Part shown: one piece after another, positions 26,957-36,156 of the stretch
Position numbering within the stretch: position 1 is the first letter of the stretch
Layout of the letters: each line of letters begins with the position of its first letter
Source: Fluviicola sp.
Lineage (GTDB): Bacteria > Bacteroidota > Bacteroidia > Flavobacteriales_D > Crocinitomicaceae
NCBI GenBank assembly: GCA_020849495.1
Contig: JADLGD010000101.1
Coordinates: forward strand, 1 to 46,343
Length of the DNA: 46,343 bases
Direction: 5' to 3'
The notes under the pieces: generated by a model
What the model saw: the letters and a program-made list of their open reading frames with translations, nothing else
Told to the model about the DNA's origin: nothing
Database searches by the model: none
Translations under genes and position numbers: made by a program

Positions 26957-28715
26957 ATTTGTTGAAAATGTGAATGAAACCGTGAAGGGTATAAAGTGTT
27001 TTCTTCACGTCATCGTATTCGTATTTGATGCTTGTTGGTGTCACCGTGTAAAAATAAACGCCTTCACTTAATTGAGCACCTGATTTATCAAGGCCTTTCC
27101 AGTCGTTTTTGTAATCACTGTTTTCATAGACAATGTTCCCCCAACGATTCATGATTGTGAGTGAGACTTTGTCATAGTCTTCCCAATTGGTAATGATTAA
27201 GGCATCGTTGACATTGTCGCCGTTGATGGTCATTACATTGGGTACAATTAATGGACATTGGTTGTAAACAAAAATCGGCAACGAAGTAATGGCTTTTCCA
27301 CATTGATCGCTAGCTGTTACAAAAAACACATTTTGATTGGGTTCTAAAATTGTTGGCGCTGCATAAACGGTATCGTTGTTTGGAAAAGCACCTGGTTCCC
27401 AATCGTACGAATAGGAGGGAACCCCATTTTCTACTGAGCACCAAAGGTTAGCTCCTTCTCCAATTTCTGCACAAACATTGACCGAATCGAGTGATTCAAT
27501 AGTCATTGGAATATAATCTACGATATTCAATGAAATGGAAGTGGTATCGAAAGTACCATCGCAAGGATCAGGAATGATGATGTTGAAAAAAACGGTTTCA
27601 GTTCCTTCTGTGATGCTATCGTAAAATGCAGAAATGCCGATGGTATCAGAAAAAACACCTGTTGGAATGATAAGTGTATCATTGATGAAAGGATAGTCTT
27701 CTCCGTTTACTGCAGTTCCACTCAATAATACTTGTAAAGTTAAATTGGTTGTTGTATCATCGCGAGTAACAATGAAACCAGCAAATCCACAATCTTCAAT
27801 TAGCTGACTAGGACCAGTGATATCCACTTCAATTGGTAATTGTACTTGACAACCAACAACGCGATAACCAAAGGTTCTGATTTTGGAATTAATGAGGATG
27901 CCATTCCGATATTCTTTCACTTCAACTCCGGCTACATAACTACCGATTAGATTGGGCGTAAAGCTCATCATACCAGTATTGGGGTTGATGGTTACTGTGG
28001 AACCTGAACCAAATGGTTGAGTGGTTGAAAAAGTGGGGTTCCAACTGACGGGCGTATAGGGGGCGGTAGTTTCAGGATCGGGGACGACATTCACCGAACT
28101 TCCACCTAAGAGTGGGTCCACGAGTGAATAAACCAGGGAATCACCATCGGGATCTGTTGCACTGTGGTCAAAATTCAAGGTATTGTTGGAACACAAAACC
28201 AATGGAGGATAATTGTTAAATCGAGCTCCTTGATTGTGGACAGGAACCAAGGATGAACCTGGTATTGATGTTGTTAAGGTGATTCCATTATTTGCAGGAT
28301 CTACAATGTTATCGATGACACTCGTCCAACAGCAACGTTGATAAGTAATATAATACCCATTTGGATTGAAAGGTAAAGTAACAGTATCTATATAAATTGC
28401 TCGTTCCACACATATGTCATTTGGTGGTGTTACACACGGATCATCGTAAATAATTGGAAGTATATTTCGACTAAAAATGTAAACGCTAATAGTATCGAAA
28501 ATTGAACCATTTGCATTGAATATAGTGTACTGAAGAGGATTGTCATAATCTGTAAAACTGTTACAGTCTCTGTAAATTTCGAATGTGATTTTATATGTAT
28601 TATTACCAAGGGAATCGTAATAGATTTCGCCTCCAATGATGTGAGAAGCTTTACTTTCTTGTGCTGTAAAAATGGATAATACAAGAAATACGTAAAAAAG
28701 TAGTTTGTTTCGCAT
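26955..28715 (-). CDS. T9SS type B sorting-domain surface protein
   Basis: The 586-residue protein has a signal peptide ending near SKAS and then HIIGGEIYYDSLGNNTYKITFEIYRDC, a start shared by many large Bacteroidota secreted proteins. A Calx-beta-like segment lies near residues 320-400 (GTAVNGEDYPFINDTLIIPTG). The C-terminus is a gliding-motility-associated sorting domain: VPNVMTINGDNVNDALIITNW, VSLTIMNRWGNIVYEN, WKGLDKSGAQLSEGVYFYTVTP. Such proteins pass the outer membrane through the T9SS and stay at the surface or are released. Their role may be adhesion, but no ligand can be named. Confidence 0.85.
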   Translation of the reverse strand: MRNKLLFYVFLVLSIFTAQESKASHIIGGEIYYDSLGNNTYKITFEIYRDCNSFTDYDNPLQYTIFNANGSIFDTISVYIFSRNILPIIYDDPCVTPPNDICVERAIYIDTVTLPFNPNGYYITYQRCCWTSVIDNIVDPANNGITLTTSIPGSSLVPVHNQGARFNNYPPLVLCSNNTLNFDHSATDPDGDSLVYSLVDPLLGGSSVNVVPDPETTAPYTPVSWNPTFSTTQPFGSGSTVTINPNTGMMSFTPNLIGSYVAGVEVKEYRNGILINSKIRTFGYRVVGCQVQLPIEVDITGPSQLIEDCGFAGFIVTRDDTTTNLTLQVLLSGTAVNGEDYPFINDTLIIPTGVFSDTIGISAFYDSITEGTETVFFNIIIPDPCDGTFDTTSISLNIVDYIPMTIESLDSVNVCAEIGEGANLWCSVENGVPSYSYDWEPGAFPNNDTVYAAPTILEPNQNVFFVTASDQCGKAITSLPIFVYNQCPLIVPNVMTINGDNVNDALIITNWEDYDKVSLTIMNRWGNIVYENSDYKNDWKGLDKSGAQLSEGVYFYTVTPTSIKYEYDDVKKTLYTLHGFIHIFNK

Positions 28716-28771
28716 GTAGTATGTGTTGTGTGTATGTAAAGAAAACGAAAATTGAACAGATTCGTTGCATT

Positions 28772-29398
28772 TTAATGTCTAATTTTCTTAATGGATCGGA
28801 AATTCAGGAATTTGACGAATAAAATCCAAGGGATCCAACTCAAGAAAGCAGCTGTGTTGTACATCGTGTCTCCTTTCCAATCCAATGCTAGCGAAAACAC
28901 GGTAATTAGCAAACGCAAAATGATAGCTGAACTCAATAAAATGAGCAATTCATTCATCCAATGTTGGTGTTTTTGAATGTTTCCTGCTTTTATTGTTTGG
29001 TAACCTGAAATCACAGCATATCCTGTGTAAAAAGACAAACTGATGAACAAGAATTTGCCAATAGGACCGCCCATTGCATAAAAACTTAAGCCTATTCCAG
29101 AAGGTACAACGAGGAAGAAACAAAGCACAAGCCCAATTTTTCCAATCATTCGGTGAAGTGAAAGGTGTTTTTTATCGATGCGAAGTAAAACCAAGCTACT
29201 CACAAATAATAGAGCAAAAGGTGCACTCATTCCATGAATCAGCAATGAATACATGAAAACTGGTTGATTGACCAAGTGTGCTTTTCCAATCAGATAGCTT
29301 TCTGTGAAATCAACCGTGATGTAATTCAATGCTACGTAAAAAATACCGGCATTGAAAACTTGGATCAATAGAAATAAACCAATTCTAGCCAGCTGCAA
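28772..29398 (-). CDS. DUF2306 integral membrane protein
   Basis: The 208-residue protein has about six hydrophobic helices, with HGMSAPFALLFVSSLVLLR, KHLSLHRMIGKIGLVLCF and KHQHWMNELLILLSSAIILRLL, the conserved His and Arg positions of DUF2306 proteins. Function is unknown. The start chosen is a TTG at 29398 that overlaps the end of the YARHG gene by 14 bases; no ATG is available at that position. Likely co-transcribed with the YARHG gene. Confidence 0.65.
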   Translation of the reverse strand: MQLARIGLFLLIQVFNAGIFYVALNYITVDFTESYLIGKAHLVNQPVFMYSLLIHGMSAPFALLFVSSLVLLRIDKKHLSLHRMIGKIGLVLCFFLVVPSGIGLSFYAMGGPIGKFLFISLSFYTGYAVISGYQTIKAGNIQKHQHWMNELLILLSSAIILRLLITVFSLALDWKGDTMYNTAAFLSWIPWILFVKFLNFRSIKKIRH

Positions 29399-30980
29399 CG
29401 TAATAATTGTAAGTTGGTTTAAAGAATGAAGCTGGCTTTCCTTTCAATTCGCGTTCTAAATTTTTGATGAACAAAATGTTTTTCTTTTCAATTGGAGTCA
29501 ACAAGGCATCCACATTTTTCTTTGTGCCTTTGTACCATTTAAATTGTTTAAAGGTATCGATCCATTTTTGATCTTTGAATTTCAAGCCATGTCTTGCATA
29601 GATTTCATTACGCATGTAAATTAGATCATCGATCGTTAAATGGTCGTAATACACATACATGGGAACACCATCCATGCCTTCTTCATAAATTGGAGCTGTT
29701 CGTGCTTCTTCGTCTGTTAACAAGCGAGCAAATTCGCCTTTGAAATGGTAACGCGCTAGTTCGATTGCAGCGGTCATTGGAAACAAGCCTTTTGATAGTT
29801 GTGTGATTTCACCGGTTCTACTAATTGAATAGTATTCATATTTGGTCATTGCTAAATAAGGTAAAGCAGTGCTGTTTTCTAACTCTACAACATTTCGTAC
29901 TTCAACGATACTGTCATTGACGAAAGTTGCTTTTGGAGGATAAATAGATCCAGATCCATACTGAGAATAATTGTCGTTTTCGAAAAGTATAACCGATCCT
30001 TTTTTGCGATTGAGTTTGTCTGTTGTGTTTAAACGACTGATTGTATTCTCATAGCCTCGTGCATCTGCAGAGTAGGTATACAATTCAGAGATAAAAGACC
30101 AGGTGTCATCTGAACGTTTTTGCGTATGTACTGGTTTTAAATCCATCGAATCTGCTTCTGTCAAAATGTATTGAACCAAATTGGGAATCAAATCCATTTG
30201 GACGATGTAGGATGGAGGTGTTATCATTCCAGAACGATCTTCCACTAAATAATCTACTTCAGCATAATCAAATCCTTCTACATGGTACCACAATCCAAAG
30301 TAATCACTTTCGTAGTTCATGCGAAAATCACTCAGAAGTTTAATGTAATTAGGTGCTACTTGCTCTTTTTTAAACGCTTTTTCAGTTCCGTCAGCATAGA
30401 TTTTATATAACTGACCGTTTTTTCTTCCGATAGCGACATACTCAACTATTTTACTCGGAAAAATCACTTCAAAGCTTGGTTCAATTAATTTATTAGAAAC
30501 GTAATTGTAAAGACCATATTTCCCGTCTTTTTTTACTTCCATGTAATCGTCAGCAATGAAACCTGGATTACTGATTTGTTCGTATTCCAACGGAAGTAAT
30601 ACATTTCCTTTTGCATCATACAATGCAAATTTTACTTTTGGATCGTAATAAGAATTGTAGTTTTTATCCTCTTTAAAAATAGCTACTTTGGAACTTGCCA
30701 TGAAAAAGGTCCCGCTACTAGTTGGAGCAAAAAACTTGATGTTTTTCACTTTCTTTTTTAGCGATAAGAACGCATTTTTATTGGCAGATGAATAAGGATT
30801 CTTTTTTCGATCGAAAAAGCCTTTTTCACGAGCTGTTGTATCTTCTCCCACTTCAGCGATGACATCAGGGATTACTTTATCGTTGTTTGTTGAAGCAGAT
30901 TCTTCTCCTGAACAAGCAGCTATGATTCCTACTGTTAAGGCAATCACAAAATAAAGAAGGGTAAATTTTTTTGAGCGCAT
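29385..30980 (-). CDS. YARHG-domain lipoprotein with WG-like repeats
   Basis: The 531-residue protein has a lipobox near residue 23 (IIAACSG) and a mature part with WG-repeat-like segments (FALYDAKGNVLLPLEYEQISN, MEVKKDGKYGLYNYVSNKLIEPSFEVI), an unassigned middle region, and a C-terminal YARHG domain: DLIYMRNEIYARHGLKFKD and WYKGTKKNVDALLTPIEKKNILFIKNLE. YARHG is a small extracellular domain found mostly C-terminally in bacterial surface proteins; its role is unknown. It should be anchored in the envelope by its lipid. It overlaps the DUF2306 gene by 14 bases. Confidence 0.82.
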   Translation of the reverse strand: MRSKKFTLLYFVIALTVGIIAACSGEESASTNNDKVIPDVIAEVGEDTTAREKGFFDRKKNPYSSANKNAFLSLKKKVKNIKFFAPTSSGTFFMASSKVAIFKEDKNYNSYYDPKVKFALYDAKGNVLLPLEYEQISNPGFIADDYMEVKKDGKYGLYNYVSNKLIEPSFEVIFPSKIVEYVAIGRKNGQLYKIYADGTEKAFKKEQVAPNYIKLLSDFRMNYESDYFGLWYHVEGFDYAEVDYLVEDRSGMITPPSYIVQMDLIPNLVQYILTEADSMDLKPVHTQKRSDDTWSFISELYTYSADARGYENTISRLNTTDKLNRKKGSVILFENDNYSQYGSGSIYPPKATFVNDSIVEVRNVVELENSTALPYLAMTKYEYYSISRTGEITQLSKGLFPMTAAIELARYHFKGEFARLLTDEEARTAPIYEEGMDGVPMYVYYDHLTIDDLIYMRNEIYARHGLKFKDQKWIDTFKQFKWYKGTKKNVDALLTPIEKKNILFIKNLERELKGKPASFFKPTYNYYVAAG

Positions 30981-30986
30981 AGTAAC

Positions 30987-31006
30987 TTTCGGTTATTGCA
31001 CCGAAA
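30987..31006 (-). promoter_or_regulatory. Inverted repeat over the YARHG gene promoter
   Basis: TTTCGGT-TATTGC-ACCGAAA is a perfect 7+6+7 inverted repeat, starting 7 bases before the ATG. Its right arm overlaps the -7-like TATTTTCG on the reverse strand (31002-31009), so a bound protein would block the promoter. Confidence 0.4.
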
Positions 31007-31055
31007 ATACCAAATTTTGAAGTGTGAAAATGAATTCGTTGAAAATAATCTTGAA

Positions 31056-33128
31056 TTAACGAATCACTGTTACAAATCCATGCTTTTGTTCTCGGTTGCC
31101 GTTTGCAGGTGCTGTATAAATGATGTAAGTATAAACTCCTTCTACAACTGGTAAACCTTGTTTAGTTTTACCATCCCACGTTAAATCATCCCAAGCAAAA
31201 GACTTGATGACTTCTCCCCAACGATTGAAAATGTATCCTTCTTCCAATAATCCGCCAGATACAATGATTTCAAAGGTGTCGTTGACCATATCGCCATTTG
31301 GAGTAAAGGTATTTGGAACAAAAACGTTGTAATCAATAGTAGAGCAATCTTCACCAACAACAATGATTGTTCGGGTGAATTCACAACTGTTTGCATCGAT
31401 TTCTTGTTGCTCAAATAAATCAGGGAAATAAACCCAAGTACCAAAAACTTGAACTGAATCGCCTTCACACAAATTCACTGTTTGGGAAAGGTTTTGTACA
31501 TTAAAGTTTGTCAACTCAAAAACTTCCGTACTGTCACAGCCATTTACATCTGTAAAAGGGAAATAATAAGTGCCAGGATTCGTAAATGTTTGTCCATTGT
31601 GAACAACACTGTTTTCTGGACATTTCGTTTCGTTCGTTGTAGTTGTGTCACCAGCACATCCCAAGTTAACAACCACATTGATACAGTCATTCGCTGTACA
31701 ACCACCACTACCAATGGTATAGCAAAAAGTATAATTTCCTGGTGTGACACTTTGAGGATTGAAAAGACCGTTAGAACTCACGCATGTACCACAATTGCCA
31801 ACCCACGTACCTCCACTTGGCGTCGCTTGCAATTGAAAAGCAGCATCACTGGTAGAAAAAGGTCCAGCATTTTGAGCATCAGGAGGAGTTACAGGAGAAC
31901 CTGCATCAATCGTAGTATTCAATGTACCTGTACAACCATTTGCATCGGTAACGGTCAACGTATAATTCCCTGCACACAAATCACTGTTTGTTGGTCCGTT
32001 AAAACCATTCGACCATGCATAAGTAAATGGTCCAACACCTCCACTAACGCTTGTAAATATTTCGCCATCACAACCATTCAAGCAGCTTTCGTTGGATTGT
32101 AATCCTTGAACGTTGATTCCAGATCCATTTGTAAGTGTCACTTGGTCAGTAAATGTACATCCACCAGCATCAGTAATATCAACAGTATAAGTCCCTGCGC
32201 AAAGATTCGATAGATTTGCGGTTGTAGCACCATTCGACCAAAGGTATGTGTAAGGAGAAACACCTCCAGAAACAGTTGTTTGAATGGTTCCTGTACAAGC
32301 ACCTGAACATGAAGGGTTTGTTGAAGTTAATGTCGCTTGTAATCCTGTTACAACACCACACTGTGGATTCATTCCACCAATCCAACTAGCATTTTCTGAG
32401 CTATTTGCAGCACCAGGAGTTTCATCACCAGTTCCCGTTGTTCCAGCAACCCAATTTGCTTGTAATAAAAAATTATCGTCGGATTGATTGGTAAATGAAA
32501 AAACCAATCCAGTTGCAGATGTGAAATACAATTGCGTGTTCGTGGAGTTATTTCCCCAGCTAACAGAATGATTGGGAGTTGCATCAGTGATAGAGCTTCT
32601 AATTTGAAACGAGTCATTTGCATTCGCCATACCCAGCATACTCCAGGTTCCACTTCCAGCTGTCCAATCAATGGATGGTGGATAAGAGCCGTCTGCACTT
32701 GTAGGACCAACTGCTGTTGCTTCTAATAAATTAGAGTTTACAGGTAGAATTAAGCGACAATTTCCATCACTCATACTTGCATCTTGTGGTGGTAAAGCTG
32801 GATTTAAATCGCCATTGTTGTAGATGACAATCAAGGTTCCTTGAGGAATACAGCTCCAAAAAGCAGCAGAACTAAAACGAACTGCTCCTGTTGCAATCCC
32901 AGTTCCTGAACCTGGTGCGAAATAACCATTGTTATCATCGATGACAATCCCACGCATGTCTAAACAAGGAACAGGGGTTGTGCATGTTGGATTTCCTGCA
33001 ACAATGAATTCTACGTATTCTTTCGCACCGCTAGGTCCTTGAGAAACTTCATTGATGAGTAGTTGTTGGGAGTAAGCAGTTACACCAAAAAAACAACCTA
33101 AAAGTGCGAATACAAAGCTAGAACGCAT
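31056..33128 (-). CDS. T9SS type B surface protein with SprB-like repeats
   Basis: The 690-residue secreted protein has a signal peptide ending AYSQ, an N-terminal domain resembling a lamin-tail fold (LLINEVSQGPSGAKEYVEFIVAG), two SprB-type repeats (SCSGACTGTIQTTVSGGVSP then YTYLWSNGATT; and CLNGCDGEIFTSVSGGVGP then FTYAWSNGFNG), two Cys-rich stretches, and a C-terminal sorting domain (VFVPNTFTPNGDMVNDTFEI, IFNRWGEVIKSF, GLPVVEGVYTYIIY). SprB repeats are typical of gliding-related surface proteins. A cargo of the T9SS, likely cell-surface bound. Function is otherwise unknown. Confidence 0.88.
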   Translation of the reverse strand: MRSSFVFALLGCFFGVTAYSQQLLINEVSQGPSGAKEYVEFIVAGNPTCTTPVPCLDMRGIVIDDNNGYFAPGSGTGIATGAVRFSSAAFWSCIPQGTLIVIYNNGDLNPALPPQDASMSDGNCRLILPVNSNLLEATAVGPTSADGSYPPSIDWTAGSGTWSMLGMANANDSFQIRSSITDATPNHSVSWGNNSTNTQLYFTSATGLVFSFTNQSDDNFLLQANWVAGTTGTGDETPGAANSSENASWIGGMNPQCGVVTGLQATLTSTNPSCSGACTGTIQTTVSGGVSPYTYLWSNGATTANLSNLCAGTYTVDITDAGGCTFTDQVTLTNGSGINVQGLQSNESCLNGCDGEIFTSVSGGVGPFTYAWSNGFNGPTNSDLCAGNYTLTVTDANGCTGTLNTTIDAGSPVTPPDAQNAGPFSTSDAAFQLQATPSGGTWVGNCGTCVSSNGLFNPQSVTPGNYTFCYTIGSGGCTANDCINVVVNLGCAGDTTTTNETKCPENSVVHNGQTFTNPGTYYFPFTDVNGCDSTEVFELTNFNVQNLSQTVNLCEGDSVQVFGTWVYFPDLFEQQEIDANSCEFTRTIIVVGEDCSTIDYNVFVPNTFTPNGDMVNDTFEIIVSGGLLEEGYIFNRWGEVIKSFAWDDLTWDGKTKQGLPVVEGVYTYIIYTAPANGNREQKHGFVTVIR

Positions 33129-33161
33129 TAGTAAACGATTGATAACAAATTGTATTTACTG

Positions 33162-33205
33162 GTTTCGGCAAAATGTTGCTTCAAGGATGTCAGTAAAAAC
33201 ATGGT
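33162..33205. repeat. Loose inverted repeat between 33128 and 33355
   Basis: TTTACTG and CAGTAAA form a seven-base inverted repeat with about 30 bases between arms. The 226-base gap holds no other clear feature. Confidence 0.15.
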
Positions 33206-33354
33206 GCAAATTTACACAGTTTAAGTCCCAAAACAAAAGAAATAGATGTTAAGCTTATGTTAGTAAATAGAATCGTTTTAAAATAGTAGGATTACGTAAA
33301 AATACTTAGTCTTTTGATTGAATGAATCAGTTAATTTGTAAAAAAAAAGCGGAT

Positions 33355-33876
33355 ATGAAACGTTACTTATTTGGAATTTTACTTTTGACTTTTGCGTTGA
33401 ATAGTTGTCAAGTGTTTACTAGTAAGCCAAGAAGGCTCTACAAAACTTTGGTTAGGAAAGATCCATGGAATGTTGCTGAACTAAAGATTTCGCTTTTCCA
33501 AAATGAGAATGATGTAATTCCTTATTGGGATACAACATTAGTTGACTACGCGACTATTCAATTTATAAAAGGGAAATTTTCAGATTTCAATAGTGATATG
33601 ACCATTAAAAGCTCAGGTCAAGTCGTCAAACTTCAAAATTTCATTAGTGAGTCAGATGATGAACTATTTTATTCAATGAGAGATATTCACGATGCTTATT
33701 ACAAAGGATTTGGTGGTGGTAAACCAAATGAATACAAAGGAACTCGAATAACGATATCAGGAGAAAGACATTATTGGTCGCCTACAGGTTACAATGGAGG
33801 AGTGTATGTTTACGCACCGTTTTTGAACGAATCAGCTTATTATGAATGCTATTGGGTATTTGAAAGCGAAAAATAA
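33355..33876 (+). CDS. Hypothetical lipoprotein
   Basis: The 173-residue product has a clean lipoprotein signal with lipobox ALNSC (Cys near 18). The mature part, with RLYKTLVRKDPWNVAELKISLFQNEND and FGGGKPNEYKGTRITIS, is beta-rich and unrecognised, and ends in a Tyr/Trp-rich stretch. I use the ATG at 33355 since the one at 33322 precedes a basic, Cys-containing leader that does not fit export. It is convergent with an ABC exporter gene, two bases apart. Confidence 0.65.
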   Translation: MKRYLFGILLLTFALNSCQVFTSKPRRLYKTLVRKDPWNVAELKISLFQNENDVIPYWDTTLVDYATIQFIKGKFSDFNSDMTIKSSGQVVKLQNFISESDDELFYSMRDIHDAYYKGFGGGKPNEYKGTRITISGERHYWSPTGYNGGVYVYAPFLNESAYYECYWVFESEK

Positions 33877-33878
33877 GT

Positions 33879-35693
33879 TTAACGTGTCATTTGCATGCTG
33901 ACTAAATCCGCATAAATTCCATTTAATTGCATCAATTCTTCGTGATTTCCTGATTCAGCAACAGTTCCTTGATTCAAGACCAAAATGCGGTCTGCATTGC
34001 GAATGGTACTCAAGCGGTGTGCAATGACAATCGATGTTCGTCCTTTCATTAAATGATCCAAAGCATCTTGAACCACGCGTTCTGATTCTGAATCCAAAGC
34101 CGAAGTCGCTTCGTCCAAAATTAGTATTGTTGGATTCTTCAAAATTGCTCTAGCGATCGCAATGCGTTGTTTTTGTCCACCTGAAAGTTGAATGCCTCGA
34201 TCGCCCACTTGCGTTTGCATGCCATCCGGGAAACTTTGAATGAATTCCCATGCATTGGCTTGTTTTGCTGCTTCTTGAATTTCTTCAACAGTGGCATTTT
34301 CTCTACCAAATGCAATGTTTTCTTGAATGGTACCTGCAAATAAGATGACGTCTTGAGGTACAACTGCAATGTGTTCACGCAAATGTTTTAGATCGATTTC
34401 ACTGCTGTCAATTCCATCAAAGTACAATTTTCCACCTGAAAGAGGGTAGTAGTTCAATACCAAAGAAGCAATCGTCGATTTTCCTCCACCAGATGTACCA
34501 ACCAAAGCCAAAGTTTGATTCGATCCAATGTCAAATGAAATGCCTTTCAATACTTCGATGTCTTTTCGTTGTGGATAGGAAAAACGAACATCTTCAAAAC
34601 GCAAACTTCCTGATATTACTGGTTTCAATTGACCAGTGAAAATATCTTGTTCGCTTACTTCGTCAATCAACAACATTAATTTTTCAGTTGCACCAATGGT
34701 TTTTTGAATGCTCGCGTAAAAATCAGGTAATGAACCAATACTTGCAGCCATTAATAAGGTGACCATCAAAAACGAATACAAATCGCCTTTCGCTAAACTT
34801 GGATTTGGCCCTTCTGTCATCAATAAACCTTGCCAAATGATAAAGACTATAGCTCCAAACATGGCAAAAACGATAAAGGAAACAAACAATCCACGCCACA
34901 AACCACTTTTAATGTTTAAACGTTTGATTTCATTGATAGCAGTCGTAAAGCGTTTTAAACTGATCAACTCGTTGGTAAATGCTTTGATGTTACCAATTCC
35001 AGTTAATGCTTCTTCTGCTGTGCCATTAGCTGCTGCTGTTTGATCTTGGGCTTCTTTCGATAAACGACGGATGAATCGTCCAAAGAAAACGGCGATGATA
35101 GCAATTACTGGTACCGTTGCCAACATGATCAAGGCTAATTTCCACGAAATGAAGGTAAGAATCAAAATTCCACCAATTACCATCACGATTTGTCTGAAGA
35201 ACTCAGCAACTGTTGTACGAAGAGTTTCTTGTATTTGGGTAATGTCTGAACCTAATCTGCTTGTTAATTCACCAACCGTATTGCGATTGTAAAAATCCAT
35301 TGGTAAATGAAGCAACTTATTGAAGACATCCGATCTTAAGTCGCGAAGTGTATTTTCAGTAACGTTCGTGAATAATACAACTCTGAAGTAACTAAAAACC
35401 GCTTGTGCTCCAAACATGATGAACAAGGCAAAAGCAACTGTATTGATGTTGGTTAAATCAATTGCCTTCACAGCTTCTGACATAGAGGTCGAAGTGCCAT
35501 TTCCTGTTCCTAACAATTGTCCTAAGAGAATAGGGAAGATGAGTCCAATGGAAGTAGAAAACACAAGAAACACCCAACCAATACCGTATTGTAAACGGTA
35601 GGGTTTCATGTAAGAAAACAATTTGCGTGCTTTCGTGTAACTGTCGCGAGTTAATTGAATCTTTTCTTTTTTTGCCTGCTTAGGTCGCAACAT
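33879..35693 (-). CDS. ABC exporter, fused membrane and ATPase domains
   Basis: The 604-residue half-transporter has a six-helix membrane domain (about 40-320) and an ATPase domain with Walker A GTSGGGKST (near 400), a Q-loop in VVPQDVILFAGTIQENI, signature LSGGQKQR (near 505), Walker B ILILDEATSALD and an H-loop IAHRLST. It is related in type to MsbA-like exporters, as is the ABC protein at 3389, but the two are not obvious recent duplicates. Substrate unknown. The ATG at 35693 is preferred over 35714. Divergent from rpmH. Confidence 0.9.
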   Translation of the reverse strand: MLRPKQAKKEKIQLTRDSYTKARKLFSYMKPYRLQYGIGWVFLVFSTSIGLIFPILLGQLLGTGNGTSTSMSEAVKAIDLTNINTVAFALFIMFGAQAVFSYFRVVLFTNVTENTLRDLRSDVFNKLLHLPMDFYNRNTVGELTSRLGSDITQIQETLRTTVAEFFRQIVMVIGGILILTFISWKLALIMLATVPVIAIIAVFFGRFIRRLSKEAQDQTAAANGTAEEALTGIGNIKAFTNELISLKRFTTAINEIKRLNIKSGLWRGLFVSFIVFAMFGAIVFIIWQGLLMTEGPNPSLAKGDLYSFLMVTLLMAASIGSLPDFYASIQKTIGATEKLMLLIDEVSEQDIFTGQLKPVISGSLRFEDVRFSYPQRKDIEVLKGISFDIGSNQTLALVGTSGGGKSTIASLVLNYYPLSGGKLYFDGIDSSEIDLKHLREHIAVVPQDVILFAGTIQENIAFGRENATVEEIQEAAKQANAWEFIQSFPDGMQTQVGDRGIQLSGGQKQRIAIARAILKNPTILILDEATSALDSESERVVQDALDHLMKGRTSIVIAHRLSTIRNADRILVLNQGTVAESGNHEELMQLNGIYADLVSMQMTR

Positions 35694-35771
35694 AATTGTA
35701 AATTTGTTTTGCAAAAGTAACAGTCCCTAGGGCTTTTGTGACATTTTTTTTGGATTATTTTGCAAGAATTG

Positions 35772-35801
35772 TTGAATAATTGGAAAATGTGCCTATCTTT
35801 G
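35772..35801 (+). promoter_or_regulatory. Promoter of rpmH
   Basis: TTG at 35772-35774, a 19-nt spacer and TATCTTTG at 35794-35801: the same box and spacing as the rpsO promoter. The leader to the ATG is about 75 nt. Confidence 0.82.
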
Positions 35802-35880
35802 CACCCCTGTCTGATAATAGCACGACTAAAAATGCTTGAAATCAACAGCTCATTTGAAAATTCGATTAAAGAAATAGATC

Positions 35881-36039
35881 ATGAAAAGAACGTTTCAACC
35901 GTCTGTAAGAAAGAGAAGAAACAAGCACGGTTTCCGTAGCCGCATGGCGACAAAGAATGGACGTAAAGTTTTAGCTGCGCGTCGTCGTAAAGGACGTAAG
36001 AAATTGACAGTTTCTGACGAACCATTCCACAAGCGTTAA
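35881..36039 (+). CDS. rpmH: 50S ribosomal protein L34
   Basis: A 52-residue, very basic protein that starts [20 protein letters not shown] and continues [25 protein letters not shown], matching L34 with a slight C-terminal extension (DEPFHKR) as in other Bacteroidota. It is a part of the large ribosomal subunit near the exit tunnel region. It has its own promoter and terminator and is not followed by rnpA, its usual partner in many bacteria. Confidence 0.97.
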   Translation: MKRTFQPSVRKRRNKHGFRSRMATKNGRKVLAARRRKGRKKLTVSDEPFHKR

Positions 36040-36065
36040 TCGCTCGGAGGTTCCGATTAAGATAC

Positions 36066-36101
36066 AAACCATCTTTCCGTTTTCGGTTGGGTGGTTTTTT
36101 T
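36066..36101 (+). terminator. Terminator after rpmH
   Basis: AAACCATC pairs with GGTGGTTT (one G-T), with an inner CCG/CGG pairing and a T-run to 36101. Confidence 0.82.
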
Positions 36102-36144
36102 GTGTTTTAAAACTTTAATAACGCACAGTTGAAGTGTGTTTTTT

Positions 36145-36152
36145 TATTTTTG
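36145..36152 (+). promoter_or_regulatory. -7 box for the histidine kinase gene, 5 nt from the ATG
   Basis: TATTTTTG ends 5 nt before the A of the ATG at 36157, so an active promoter would make a leaderless mRNA. No properly spaced -33 TTG is seen. Confidence 0.4.
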
Positions 36153-36156
36153 TGAC

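Noticed and set aside
31482..32102. 206-residue open frame opposite the SprB-repeat gene
   Set aside because: Low-complexity Thr/Cys/Ile/Arg composition produced by the reverse complement of repeat codons; no start context or family match.
35879..36067. 62-residue frame opposite rpmH
   Set aside because: Shadow of rpmH and its terminator; rpmH on the plus strand is certain.
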